Positions 37,787 through 47,405 of a DNA stretch of 64,000 nt are shown here, piece by piece. Position 1 is the stretch's first letter. Every line of letters starts with the position of its first letter. Under the pieces are notes generated by a model. It was given only the letters and a program-made list of their open reading frames with translations, ran no database searches and was not told where the DNA came from. The DNA lies in contig CM060857.1 of NCBI GenBank assembly GCA_030737835.1, positions 8,059,360 through 8,123,359 on the forward strand, read 5' to 3'. The stretch comes from Acorus gramineus (Eukaryota > Streptophyta > Magnoliopsida > Acorales > Acoraceae). The position numbers were made by a program, and so were the translations under genes.

Positions 37787-38735
37787 TTACATGGATGCGA
37801 TTGACTGTTACATTTACAAATGTAACAAATACAAATCATTATGTATATACGATTGAATGTTACATTTACGAATGTAACGAAAATATACATTTATGAATGA
37901 GTGTTACATTTATACAGTTTTCAATACACATTTTTGACAATGTAAATACAAAAAACAATACATACATGCACAAGACTGTTACATTTAAAATGTAACAAAA
38001 AAAAAAAATTGAGACAAAACAAATCAAACTGTGGAAAATGACATTCAATGCATGAAAAAAATTCATGTTTAAACATTTAAAACAAAAGGTAAAACATAAT
38101 GTCAAACCTAATCTGAAAGACATTGAAGTGAGATCCAAATCGAAAAATAAGGGGTTGTTCTGAGCGTCGATGGCTTGGATCCGGGATTGGAGGCGATGCT
38201 TGAGGAGGAACTTGAAGAAGACGCTGTAAAGCTTCACTGTCATGCTCGGCATCTTCAATCTCACCTCTATCTCTGTCTGAATATATATATATATATATAT
38301 ATTAGAGATAATATTATATTTCAGACTGTTACATTTCACACGAATATAAATTTCAGGTTGTTCGATGTTGGGATCGACGGGGTAGCAGTCATGACGAGTT
38401 GATTTGATGCAAGAGAGGATGTATGAGACGATGGGGAACCGTTCGGGATTTGGATCCATTTTTTTTTGGAGACGATTGATTTGGAATGAATTTTTAGGGA
38501 TTCAAGAAATTGTGATGGAGGGATTCATTGAGCGAAGAAGATGAAATGAATGTAAATTTGGGGATCGTGAGATATTGAAATTGACATTTTTTTTACGGGA
38601 TTTGAAATCACATTAAATGTTGACGCCTAATTGAGGGGGATTTCATAACCGTCTAGAAGAACCGAAAATATCAATAAGGGTATTATGGACAATATATCTG
38701 TGCCACATCATGGGGCCTATTTGGGGCCAAAAAAT
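37111..38735. mobile_element. Possible gene-capturing element (Pack-MULE-like)
   Basis: GGCCCCATGAGGTGTCA near 37133 and the complement of the right edge, GGCCCCATGATGTGGCA near 38715, are similar and inverted. Between them lie a chimeric minus-strand ORF and repeats of TGTTACATTTAC with (AT)n runs. The inverted ends are short and only loosely extended, and no TSD was confirmed, so transposition by a MULE or another agent is only inferred. Confidence 0.35.
37866..38459 (-). pseudogene. Chimeric ORF: unknown-protein start fused to carboxylesterase (CXE11/16-like) start
   Basis: A 197-codon minus-strand ORF. Its first 40 residues (MDPNPERFPIVSYILSCIKS and, after a gap, DPNIEQPE) look like the N-terminus of a conserved plant protein that I cannot name. 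After an (AT)n stretch comes MPSMTVKLYSVFFKFLLKHR, closely resembling the start of plant carboxylesterases CXE11 and CXE16 of the alpha/beta hydrolase fold. The similarity stops after about 45 residues and the rest is AT-rich sequence. No catalytic HGGG or Ser-Asp-His region is present, so it cannot be an esterase. It is most simply a pair of captured gene fragments that happen to stay open. Confidence 0.55.
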
Positions 38736-39329
38736 AATTATTCAATAGAAAATGGTTTATTTTTTTTATTTATACTAGAATAGTTATTTATCCTGTAATA
38801 GTTTATTTTGCCAGGGTTTAGAGAAATTTGGACAATAATGTATTATTATTTATTCATATAAAAAATATATTTATCTCCTAGTAATATTAAAATATATATA
38901 TAAAACACAAAAAAAAAATAGTATAATAAATGAAATTGCATATTAGCTACTGAACACCGAATGAAAGTGCATTTTATTGACTTCACTAAAAATACATCAT
39001 GGTAGTGTTTTACACATAAAAGTTACAAAAATTCACTAATTCAAATGGATTCACAGGGAAGTAATCATTTTCATCCATTAAAATTTAGACATCACTATAA
39101 CTTAAAAAAATCATACAACTAAAAATTCATATTGCAATATTGATTTCTTGTAACAATCAAGTTTTAAAATCGAAAGGGACTCCGATCATGATATTCAGAT
39201 CTAACTCAATTATTTTTTCAATAACCAACAAAATTATTCTAGTTGTACCTGAAACAACAAAAAGAGAACATAGGACTTTAACCGAAAATGTTACTTAAGG
39301 AAAATACAATGGCTTTACAATTTTTTATT

Positions 39330-39582
39330 GGGTTATTTATTTTTAAGTCCCCATAAATTATAGGATTTAACGATCGATCCCTTACTTATTTATATTTTGG
39401 TTTTAGTCCATTTTTAATCCTCTCAGGGACTAAAAAGAAAACTAAATAATTTAGAGATAAGTCCCTCCCAGGGACTAAAAAGGAACATATCCTTTAAATC
39501 TGGGGATTAAAATCAAAATATGAAGAAGTGAGGGATCGATCACTAAATTCTATAGTTTATGGAGACTTAAAATAAAAAACCC
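39330..39582. repeat. Foldback MITE with 9-10 bp TSD
   Basis: The two halves are inverted copies: GGGTTATTTATTTTTAAGTC at left and, complemented, GGGTTTTTTATTTTAAGTCT at right, followed by CGATCGATCCCT or TGATCGATCCCT and TATTTTGGTTTTAGTCC or TATTTTGATTTTAATCC. T6ATT flanks both ends (39321-39329 and 39584-39592). 253 bp, no coding content. TSD size suggests a Mutator-type MITE. Confidence 0.7.
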
Positions 39583-39659
39583 TTTTTTTATTATTTAAAG
39601 TTATAGATAAGACTCAACTGGAACATTATTTTTATAAGGTAAAAAAAAAATGAAATTCA

Positions 39660-39731
39660 GCGCACCAGATGGAGGTCGAACCTATGACTTTCTGCTTAGG
39701 AAAAGACGCTCTATCCACAGAGCTTGTCTTA
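39660..39731 (-). pseudogene. tRNA-Arg(CCT) pseudogene
   Basis: The minus strand reads like a tRNA-Arg: D-arm AGCTCTGTGGATAGAGC, anticodon loop TTCCTAAGC with anticodon CCT, T-arm GGTTCGACC and a 3' acceptor half TGGTGCG. The 5' acceptor half (TAAGACA) no longer pairs with the 3' half and the anticodon stem is mispaired, so it is unlikely to fold into a working tRNA. A T-run terminator-like stretch follows. It could also be the head of a tRNA-derived SINE. Confidence 0.6.
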
Positions 39732-39739
39732 ATAAATAT

Positions 39740-41207
39740 GTTAAATTGAGTCTTTTATGTGACAAACACATAGAACCATTTGATTATTCAATGGAACATA
39801 TATGACATGAAGTCATTTATGTATAACAGAGATGTCCTTATTTTAATTGAAATTTACATGAAAATCATTTATATTAGACAAGTATATACTCTATTACCCA
39901 AGGTTATTCGGTTAATACAAATCGCAGTAGTTCTAGACTACTAGTTTCAAAAAAAATAAATTATATACTCTATTTAATTTTTTTTTAAAATACATTTAAA
40001 TTTTTTTAGCATATATATCTTTTTTCTGAAAAGATATACATTATTAAATGAATATATACTTTAAAAATAATTTTAAAACATATTCAGATTAAACGTTATA
40101 TTTACTTCCAAATAATTATCCTCAGTTAAATCTGACCAGCATGTGCAACAATTTAACCATAGGAAATGTTACACACAGTCGGCGATGCTGAATTCTTTAA
40201 TTAACCATGTGAAAATCCTGTGGAAACATGTGGGGCCTTTTTTTTTATTTTTTTGTCAAAACCTTTGTCAGTTGGTCTCCCTATAATAATTAATAAATAC
40301 ACAAATCAAATATACAAATCCAAGAGAGATGAAACATTAAATCACTTAGAAGATAAGTCAAAAAGATAATCAAAGAGCGCGATAATGTATAGAGTTTTAT
40401 CATAATGTATTATAATACAAATTATTTTTATTTTTATTTTTTTAATTTTAAAAAATATATTAATATATCTCAATAAATACATCATTTCATATAATAGCAT
40501 ATACTTCAATTGGTGAGTGTATGATTTAAAAAGAAAAAAAAAATCGGTGTGAACTATGATGAAGACTGCAATGGAGACTTGATGTAACTTTTTTCATATT
40601 TTAAGGTTCTTGAACACCTTGTGATGAAACTAGAGGTTTAATTTGACTAATGTTGGCAATCAGTGTTAATAATATGAACAAATCAAAGCACATGCTGCTG
40701 AGTTTTTCAGTAATTTAAACACGAATTCCTAGGCTGGATCTTTGGTCTGATACATACACATATATTGAAACGCACCCCCAACTTCGGACATTCTAAAAAG
40801 CTCCTTTTTTTTTTAATTCACTTTTCAATGAGACTTTTTCACTCGACAGAAACAAGACGAGTTGCCTCGGAAGAAACAAAGGGAAGGCTGATCCTTGACA
40901 GATGGGATCATCTCGACCGTCCGATCTGTCCGCACTTTATTCTTTTCAGTTTAACGAACGCCCAATCCAACCGTCCATGCGGGGCCCATTAGACAAAGAC
41001 GGGTCCACGCACAAGGCCCATGCCACGCCTGGGTCCCACGGCCGGGCCCCGATCATGGTAAAAGCTCATGCACAAAGTGACCCAGCTTTTTTCATTTTTT
41101 CAAAATTTAAGATTTTGGAATCAGATTAGATAAATCATAAATAAATATGTTTTAAAATTTCAAAATCAGGTTTAAGTAAATCACGTAAAATTAAAGAAAA
41201 ATTAATT
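39740..41207. other. Intergenic spacer with a GC-richer patch
   Basis: Mostly AT-rich. GTTACACACAGTC near 40155 resembles a MITE end. About 40840-41060 is GC-richer and carries promoter-like words (GACCGTCCGATC, GGGGCCCATTAG, GGGTCCCACGG), yet no gene follows on either strand. It may be a promoter remnant or part of a lost element. Confidence 0.4.
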
Positions 41208-41604
41208 AGGGGTCTTTGTGGTCATCCGTAAATTATTTTTAGGTCCCTAAAATTTTATAAGTTTTTTTTTAGTCCCTGAGGTGGTGAAAAAATATCCTTT
41301 TAGTCCTTGGAATTGGATGGCGTTATTGTGTCTATCAAAAATACTAAAAATACCCCTTGGCCAATTTTTCAGTACACTATTAATACTTCTCAATACATTG
41401 TTAAAACTTCTTAGTACATTGTTAACCTTTGCAAAATGTTAACAAGCGACAAGGGGGCGTTTTTGGTATTTCTGACGGACAGACTAACGACATCAACTTC
41501 CAACGATCTAAAAATAATTTTTAGCTGCTTTAGGAACCTAAAAAAACTTAAAAACTTCTAGAGACCTAAAAATGATTCAGGAATGATAACATGGACCTCT
41601 AATT
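41208..41604. repeat. Long-TIR inverted-repeat element
   Basis: Left AATTAGGGGTC and right, complemented, AATTAGAGGTCC start inverted arms of about 150 bp that share TTATTTTTAGGTCCCTAAAA or TCATTTTTAGGTCTCTAGAA, GTCCTTGGAATTGGATG or ATCGTTGGAAGTTGATG, and AAAAATACCCC or AAAAACGCCCC. AATTA beside both ends could be a short TSD. No coding content. DNA transposon of unassigned superfamily. Confidence 0.65.
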
Positions 41605-41687
41605 AGTTTCCCATAAAATTAAAGATATTAGTTAAATCTATCTAAATTGAATTCAATGAAAAAACAATGACATTATTTTTATTATAA

Positions 41688-42420
41688 ATGTGGTGGATGA
41701 AATCAGGTCCTCCACTCCTGGGCCGAATCGACGTAGATCCGAGATTTTGAAGTTGGACCGAGATGATGTTGACGCTGACTCCTCTTCACGACGATCCGGG
41801 GCAGGCTCCATCTGCTCACCATCCTCCTTCTTCTCCGGCCTTCCAACACCTGAAACTCACACCAGTGTGGTGTCGGCTAACGCCCCTCCGATGCTCAAGT
41901 CAGTGACTCCTCCATGATAAGAAGAAGAAGACTATAGAATTCTTGAGCACAAGTAGGGGAAAGAGAGTGCATACCTTGAGGGGAGGTGATGTCCCCCTTT
42001 TATACTAGAGAAGGGGCGGGCCGAGCTTAGCCTTGTGGAGTGAGCATATCACGAGATGGAATCTCCGCGTGGCTCTTGGATCTGTGGACACGTGTCACCT
42101 AGGGATTGCCATACTGCAACCGATTTTCTGACATCTAGTCATTTTCCTATGTCAGGGAATATTCCCTTGGTTAGCCGTTATTTTACAGAGGTGGATGCAT
42201 GGCCGACCTGCATTCCAGTTCGGGTATTATGGTTTGGACAGCTCGTACTTCAGGTCGGACCTTTTGTATTCAGCCATCTTGATTTGGTTTTTCCTCTCCT
42301 CTTCTTGAGAAGAGGCGAAGTTTGAGAACAAAGAGGGGATTTGATTTTTTGAATTCTCTGTCCTCTTTTCGGCGAGTGATGACTACATTAAGGGGACGGT
42401 TCTTCCTTGAGAACTTCCTG
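41688..42420 (-). mobile_element. Ty3/gypsy LTR (Tat/Retand-like), minus orientation
   Basis: Read on the minus strand: a TATA box TAGTATAAAAGGGGG, a leader, GACTTGAGCATCGGAGGGGC, CACACTGGTGTGAG and a 3' end TTTCATCCACCACA. The block corresponds to the older plus-strand LTR at 17645-18440. The right boundary (LTR 5' end) is not fixed. The other sequences to its right are in mixed orientations, so this is a solo or fragmentary LTR. Confidence 0.65.
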
Positions 42421-42429
42421 TAATCATGG

Positions 42430-42710
42430 TAAGAACGTGAAAATTGAGATCATGGAAGATTTGCCGCTGAAAGCTTCTGCAGAAATCGAGAGACAGCTGG
42501 CGAGGGAGACAGGACGTCAGTTTCGACAGATGTGCAGCTTATGTGGCAAGTTTATGATATTTCTATCTCTAACTATCCACATGGCCTCATGAAAGGGCAG
42601 ATCGGTGGGAGGATCGTTATGATCAGATGAATGCGACCAGGAACATCCTGATCGAGGGCATGACACAAGGCATCTCTACTTGTTTCACGCAGAGTAACCT
42701 ATTCGCCTAG
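42430..42710 (+). pseudogene. Possible gypsy gag-like tail fragment
   Basis: Two plus-strand frames carry charged, helical segments (ASAEIERQLARETGRQFRQM, and in another frame RADRWEDRYDQMNATRNILI) ending at TAG near 42710. They resemble the C-terminal coiled-coil part of retrotransposon gag or of the associated unknown ORF. A frameshift separates them. Weak evidence; orientation is opposite to the flanking LTR. Confidence 0.3.
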
Positions 42711-42917
42711 CATGGGTGAGTTGCGGTTGAAATCGAGGTGACTTAGCTTTGAAGCGCTAAGGCGGAAAAAAGTAAGCATACAACGAGGAAGATAACCTAT
42801 GTTCTTTAAGCACTTAGCTAAACGACACGAGTGCACAAGACAAGAGCAAGGTTGACCCAAAAAGTAAATTTTTTTTATTCATTGATTGGATAAAGACTAC
42901 ACAAAAAAAATATACAT

Positions 42918-44180
42918 GTTCAACCCTCTGTTCTGTTTTTTGCTCGGCCCTTCCCACAGAATCTCCTCCCCCGTGCGGCGTGGTGAAGTGTGGGCAGCTC
43001 CTTGTTGCTCATCTCTCGAAAACCACGTGAGTGGTCAGCATAGCCCAAGCGGTATCCGCTGATGAAGTCCAGAAGATGAACCTCTTCATCACCCTCGCAA
43101 GCTTCGCGCAGAAACCGCAGTTGTTGATCTATGGAGAGGACAGCTGCATGAGTTGTAGCTTGCAAATTCCTGGATGGATCATCCATAGGGAGGTTGACGC
43201 CCAGAAGACGATCACCGGGGGCACCACCAGCGGGGCATCATCATCCATATCACGGGTGGGAGGAACAGTATCCCCAAGGGGAATAGACGATGAAGAAGAA
43301 GAATAGGAAGATGATGAAGAGTGCAGAGATCGGACAGAGGGTAGCGGCGAAGAGGTAAGGTCGATCGGTTGGGCAATGGAACATGATCTAGAGTCCAACC
43401 GGAGGAGCCTCAGAGAGCGTCACCGCGTCCCTTCGACTGGAGCAGGAGGATGGGGAACTGAACCCAGGCCATCGGCAGGCTCAACCACACCGACAAGAAA
43501 TCTCGTCTCGGATGGCACAAGTCTCGGTTCCTCCAATCCAAGAAGCTCCCACCATGATCGGTCCAGATACTCCATCACCCGGGAGATGACATCCATCTTG
43601 ACCTCCTCGACATCCGGCCTAGGGGCATCCACCATTGCCTTCCTAGGACGGCACAGATGGCGGCAGGAAGAATCCCAGCCATCTGGCATCCAGGGACCCT
43701 AAACCCGGACCCTGCGATCCTGCCAGTCAGAAATTTCACCCCGGAACATGCCAAGGACTAGTTCTGGCACCCTGGCTCGGAGAGAGAGATGTAGAAGGAC
43801 GGGGAGCGCCCGGAGGTTAAAGCCTTGACCTGATAGATCCAGCGGATCTCGGTCAGGCCAAGTTCAACCTCAGTCCTCCTTTCCAACACGACCACACACA
43901 TCAAGTTGCGGTACACGTTGGGAACAACCGAAATAGGGTGGAGGCCAAAGAAGTCAAGAAACTCTGCCACCAAGTGGGGCAGAGGAAGAGAAAGACCCCC
44001 ATCCTTGAAATAGCTAGGATGGAGGAGAACAGAATCAAGATAGAGAGTGGGGACCTCATTTTCAGCCAACTCATCAACCACGAAGTCTGGGAGATGCCCA
44101 ACTCTCTATGAAGGGCTGGGGTAATGGCGGTTTTCTCCATGACAATGGCAATATCCATGGAGCTTTCAAAGATCAAAATG
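42918..44180 (-). pseudogene. Gypsy-associated ORF with plant transposon domain (PF04195-like), broken
   Basis: Starts near 44176 (MIFESSMDIAIVMEKTAITP), shifts frame near 44080, then continues as 44081-43758 with YFKDGGLSLPLPHLVAEFLD and FFGLHPISVVPNVYRNLMCV. This is the pattern of the putative gypsy-type transposon domain, which accompanies plant Tat-lineage elements. Further broken frames continue at 43689-43420 (WWELLGLEEP) and to 42920. At least one frameshift and several stops show it is not functional. The LTR-like pieces on both sides belong to the same broad lineage but not clearly to one element. Confidence 0.6.
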
Positions 44181-44515
44181 AAAAAAACGAGATGGGATGA
44201 CGAGTGCTTCCCTCTCGACCCTTAAATACCGTCGAAGCGACGCTTTGAAAAGATGGCAACACTTATTCACTTCAGATATCAAGGAGCAATCAATGCCAAT
44301 AAAATGGGTTTCACGAAATCCGAAGAGGTACTGACGTTTGGATGTTCCAAACACCATAGAAGGCCACACGCCATTAATGCTGACACAGCAAATCAGCCGT
44401 CAAATCCTGAACGGATCGAAAAATCCCAAGGAAACAGGCGAGCAGATCTTTGACCTCCTAAATGGTGGAGGCGAGATGATTCTTTCTGATCTCCTGCTCT
44501 CTCGACAATTCGAAA

Positions 44516-45175
44516 GACTTGGAGAGGGGGCATCTGTGGAGGTAAAAATTTGGGCCACGACACGTGTCATGCCAGGACTGACGTATGAATATGGGCCATG
44601 CGTGGGCCCTGTGAATCAGAGTCTTGATTCTGAGCAATGATGATTTTTCCAAATGCGTTGACATGACTAGATCCAAGGTCTAGTCGGACAGTCAAGCACC
44701 TCTCGAAAGAATACCACCCCGAGCAGTTAAGGCACGACCAGGCAAGAGGTTTGGTTGGATGACCTTGCTCCTCACGTACGAGCAGAGAAGACACGATCAG
44801 ACAAGAGGTCTGGTCGGGTGATCTTCCGTCTTGCAAATGCACTCAAAAGACATGACGGATAAACGAGTAGGCCAAAGGGCCACGAACAGACTGAAGAAAC
44901 TGTCAGAGGGATGAAACGCCTGTAACTACCAAGTTGGCAATTAAGGCTCACTACCTACGAAAAGTGGGTAATCAAGGGTCCGACGTGGAGCGTAAATGTG
45001 GGGAACGTTTCCCTGGAAAAAAGCCTACTAAACACTTAGTGGCAAGGCAGTTACAAGTGGAATTAAGGAACTATGTGTGACTTGATCCCCAAGGGGTACG
45101 TAGGCAGCCTATAAAGAGGTCGCGCGATAGCACTCTAAAGGCCCAGTCAGTTATTGAGACAAAAAAGACAGATTC
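44516..45175 (+). mobile_element. Polypurine tract plus truncated gypsy LTR, plus orientation
   Basis: GGAGAGGGGGCA (44521-44532) is a polypurine tract directly before an LTR start TGTGGAGGTAAAAATTTGGG at 44535. Inside are Tat-like LTR words (GGGCCACGACACGTGTC, GGTCTAGTCGGAC, GGTCTGGTCGGG) and a TATA-like CCTATAAAGAGG near 45108. The U5 end with GCGTCGGAGGGG is missing, so the LTR is truncated near 45175. Confidence 0.55.
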
Positions 45176-45189
45176 AAGCTACTAAATTA

Positions 45190-46335
45190 ATTTTCTTTTC
45201 CACAAAAAGTCCAATCCAAGTTTTAATCCCACTTCTACAAATTTAACTGTAGGGGAAATTATCCTCCTCACTCTCAAATGAGGTTTTTGTCTCTATACCA
45301 TTCAAACAACACAATATTGTTAAAATTCTTATCTTATACCCTATTACCATAAAAGCCCCTCAAATGGTTTAAATTGTAAATGAATATCCTTTTGAATGGT
45401 ATAAATGCACAGTATAAATATTTTATGTTTTACAAAAATAATCCTTAAAACGACATTCATGCACAATTTGAACCTTTTGAGGGACATCGTTTTGTCAAAA
45501 TATGATTTTTAGGAGCATATATGCAAAAAAAAATTCATTAAAACATTGTGATGCAGTGGATGTGGATATGATTATCCAATTTAAATATAGGCAAATATAT
45601 AAAATAGATAGATATATATTTTTTTGTTCCATCTTTATCCCAATTAATTCATTACATAAATAACTAATAATAAAGTTGGAAATAAAATGTTACAAAGTAA
45701 CAAACAAAGTTTAACACTTGTGATTAGTATATAGATAGATTTTGTTATCTTGTATATAAAATATGACGGTACTATAAAAATTCCATTTTTTTAAATTAAT
45801 CTATTAGACAATTATGTTATATATAAAATTTATAAATTGAATTATCTATTAAAATCTTAAGGTAAGATTAGGAGAAATGTTTTTGGTTTTGAATAATAAT
45901 GGACTTTAATAAAAAATTTAGAAGGTAAAGGTGTAAAATTGTATTGCATACACTTAAAAACCCTTTCGGATTAATATAATAGATAGATTTCCATCCTACC
46001 GTGTAGTCGTGCATCTCCAACTTCATGATTGGTCTGGGTTTCGCTTGTACAATTTTTTTTCATAGTTGAATATAGTTGATGTCCAGTTTGATTTTTTTTT
46101 TGCAAAAGAAATAGTATCTTATCAAATGACGTACACTCTTTTATAACAAATAATGAATTGTATGGTTTCATTTATAGAAAATGTTAAAAATTTCTAACAA
46201 TGTATATACATTGTTGCAATGAGTGTAACAGACTAAAAATAAGATTGAAAAAATGAACATGTGTAACAACACTCATTAAATAAAAGAATGTTTTGGTTGA
46301 AAATTTTCTATCTTCACCACCTAGAATTTTTTTTT
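45190..46335. other. AT-rich intergenic stretch
   Basis: No gene, RNA or bounded repeat recognised. TGAGTGTAACA motifs near 46215 resemble MITE ends but no partner end was found. Confidence 0.6.
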
Positions 46336-47224
46336 GAGTGAATTGCCCAAATACCCATACAACTAACCCCCATTATTCCTGTGTCTCTATCTTTCAGAAA
46401 ACATTTTTGTACCTCTGCAGCAAGCACTCAATTTTTTTTTACCCTTCTCCTTTTAATTCTCCCAGCCCCACAAAATCGCAGTTTTCCTCTTGTAAGTGCA
46501 TATATGTTTTTTGTAACTTGCAGAACACAAAATGTAATTTTTATAAATATTATCTGTAAGTACATTATTATGCATGTCATGTAAAAATGATAACTTGCAA
46601 AACACTAGAGAAACATATAAGCATAACATTAATGTATTTATAGTTCTTATAATGTCATGAAATACACACTTGTTGGTGTTTGATTTATTTGGGTGTTTGA
46701 CTGATTGTTGCATCTCTAATACAGTTTGGACCGCGTTTTCTTTTTAATGAAGTACACTTGCTGATTCGAATGTGTAACAATGGATTCGATTTCAGCCAAA
46801 AGGACATGAAGAGGATCCTGGGGAAGACAACAACTCAATTCACTAAGGTAGGAAAAGAACGTTAGAATGCAAACATTCGATGAATTCAAGTGCTTTAATG
46901 TATTTATTGTGATAAAATATTTTCAGATGTTTTGCATTAACATATGTTCATTTAGTGTTTTGCAAGTTACCAATTTTATATGACATATATAATAATGTAC
47001 TTACAGATAATATTTACAGAAATTACATTTTGTGTTCTGCAAGTTATAGAAAACATATATGTAATTACAAGGAGAAAACTACGATTTTGTGGGGTTGGGG
47101 GAATTAAAGGGAGGATGGTAAAAAAAATGGGTGTTTGCTGTAGGGGTACTAAAATTATTTTTCAAAAGGTGGGGATACTGAAATAATGGGGGGTTGGCTG
47201 TAGGGGTATTTGAGTAATTCACCC
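46336..47224. mobile_element. Non-autonomous element with about 245-bp TIRs (MULE-like)
   Basis: The left arm (46336-46580) and right arm (about 46975-47224) are inverted copies. Outer ends read GAGTGAATTGCCCAAATACC and, complemented, GGGTGAATTACTCAAATACC; inner blocks share CAGCCCCACAAAATCGCAG or CAACCCCACAAAATCGTAG, CTTGCAGAACACAAAATG and TAAGTACATTATTAT. The flanks are T-runs (T9 at left, AT7 at right), so a 9-bp TSD is possible but not diagnostic. The core (46600-46960) holds a 52-bp exon-like piece bordered by TTTCAG and GTAGG at 46796-46847. No transposase. Confidence 0.75.
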
Positions 47225-47400
47225 ATTTTTTTGGGTGGTGGGGATGATGAGGAAGGGGAAGGAGATAGCAAAAGAGGGAGAAAGAAAAAGAGGAAGAGAT
47301 GGATGAACATATGTGCAAAATGTCTCTTTCTTCAAAGTCAGTGACATTCTTTGGGAGCTTACCTTGTGTCCTCTTGGCGTGCCGCATAGGCGGACACACA

Positions 47401-47405
47401 CCAAT
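47401..47405 (+). repeat. Left TSD of the solo LTR (CCAAT)
   Basis: CCAAT directly before the LTR start at 47406, matched by CCAAT at 50383-50387 directly after the LTR end. A 5-bp TSD is standard for Ty3/gypsy integration. Confidence 0.85.

Noticed and set aside
40840-41060. GC-richer patch that looks like a promoter or first exon
   Set aside because: No ORF with homology follows on either strand; left as unexplained sequence.
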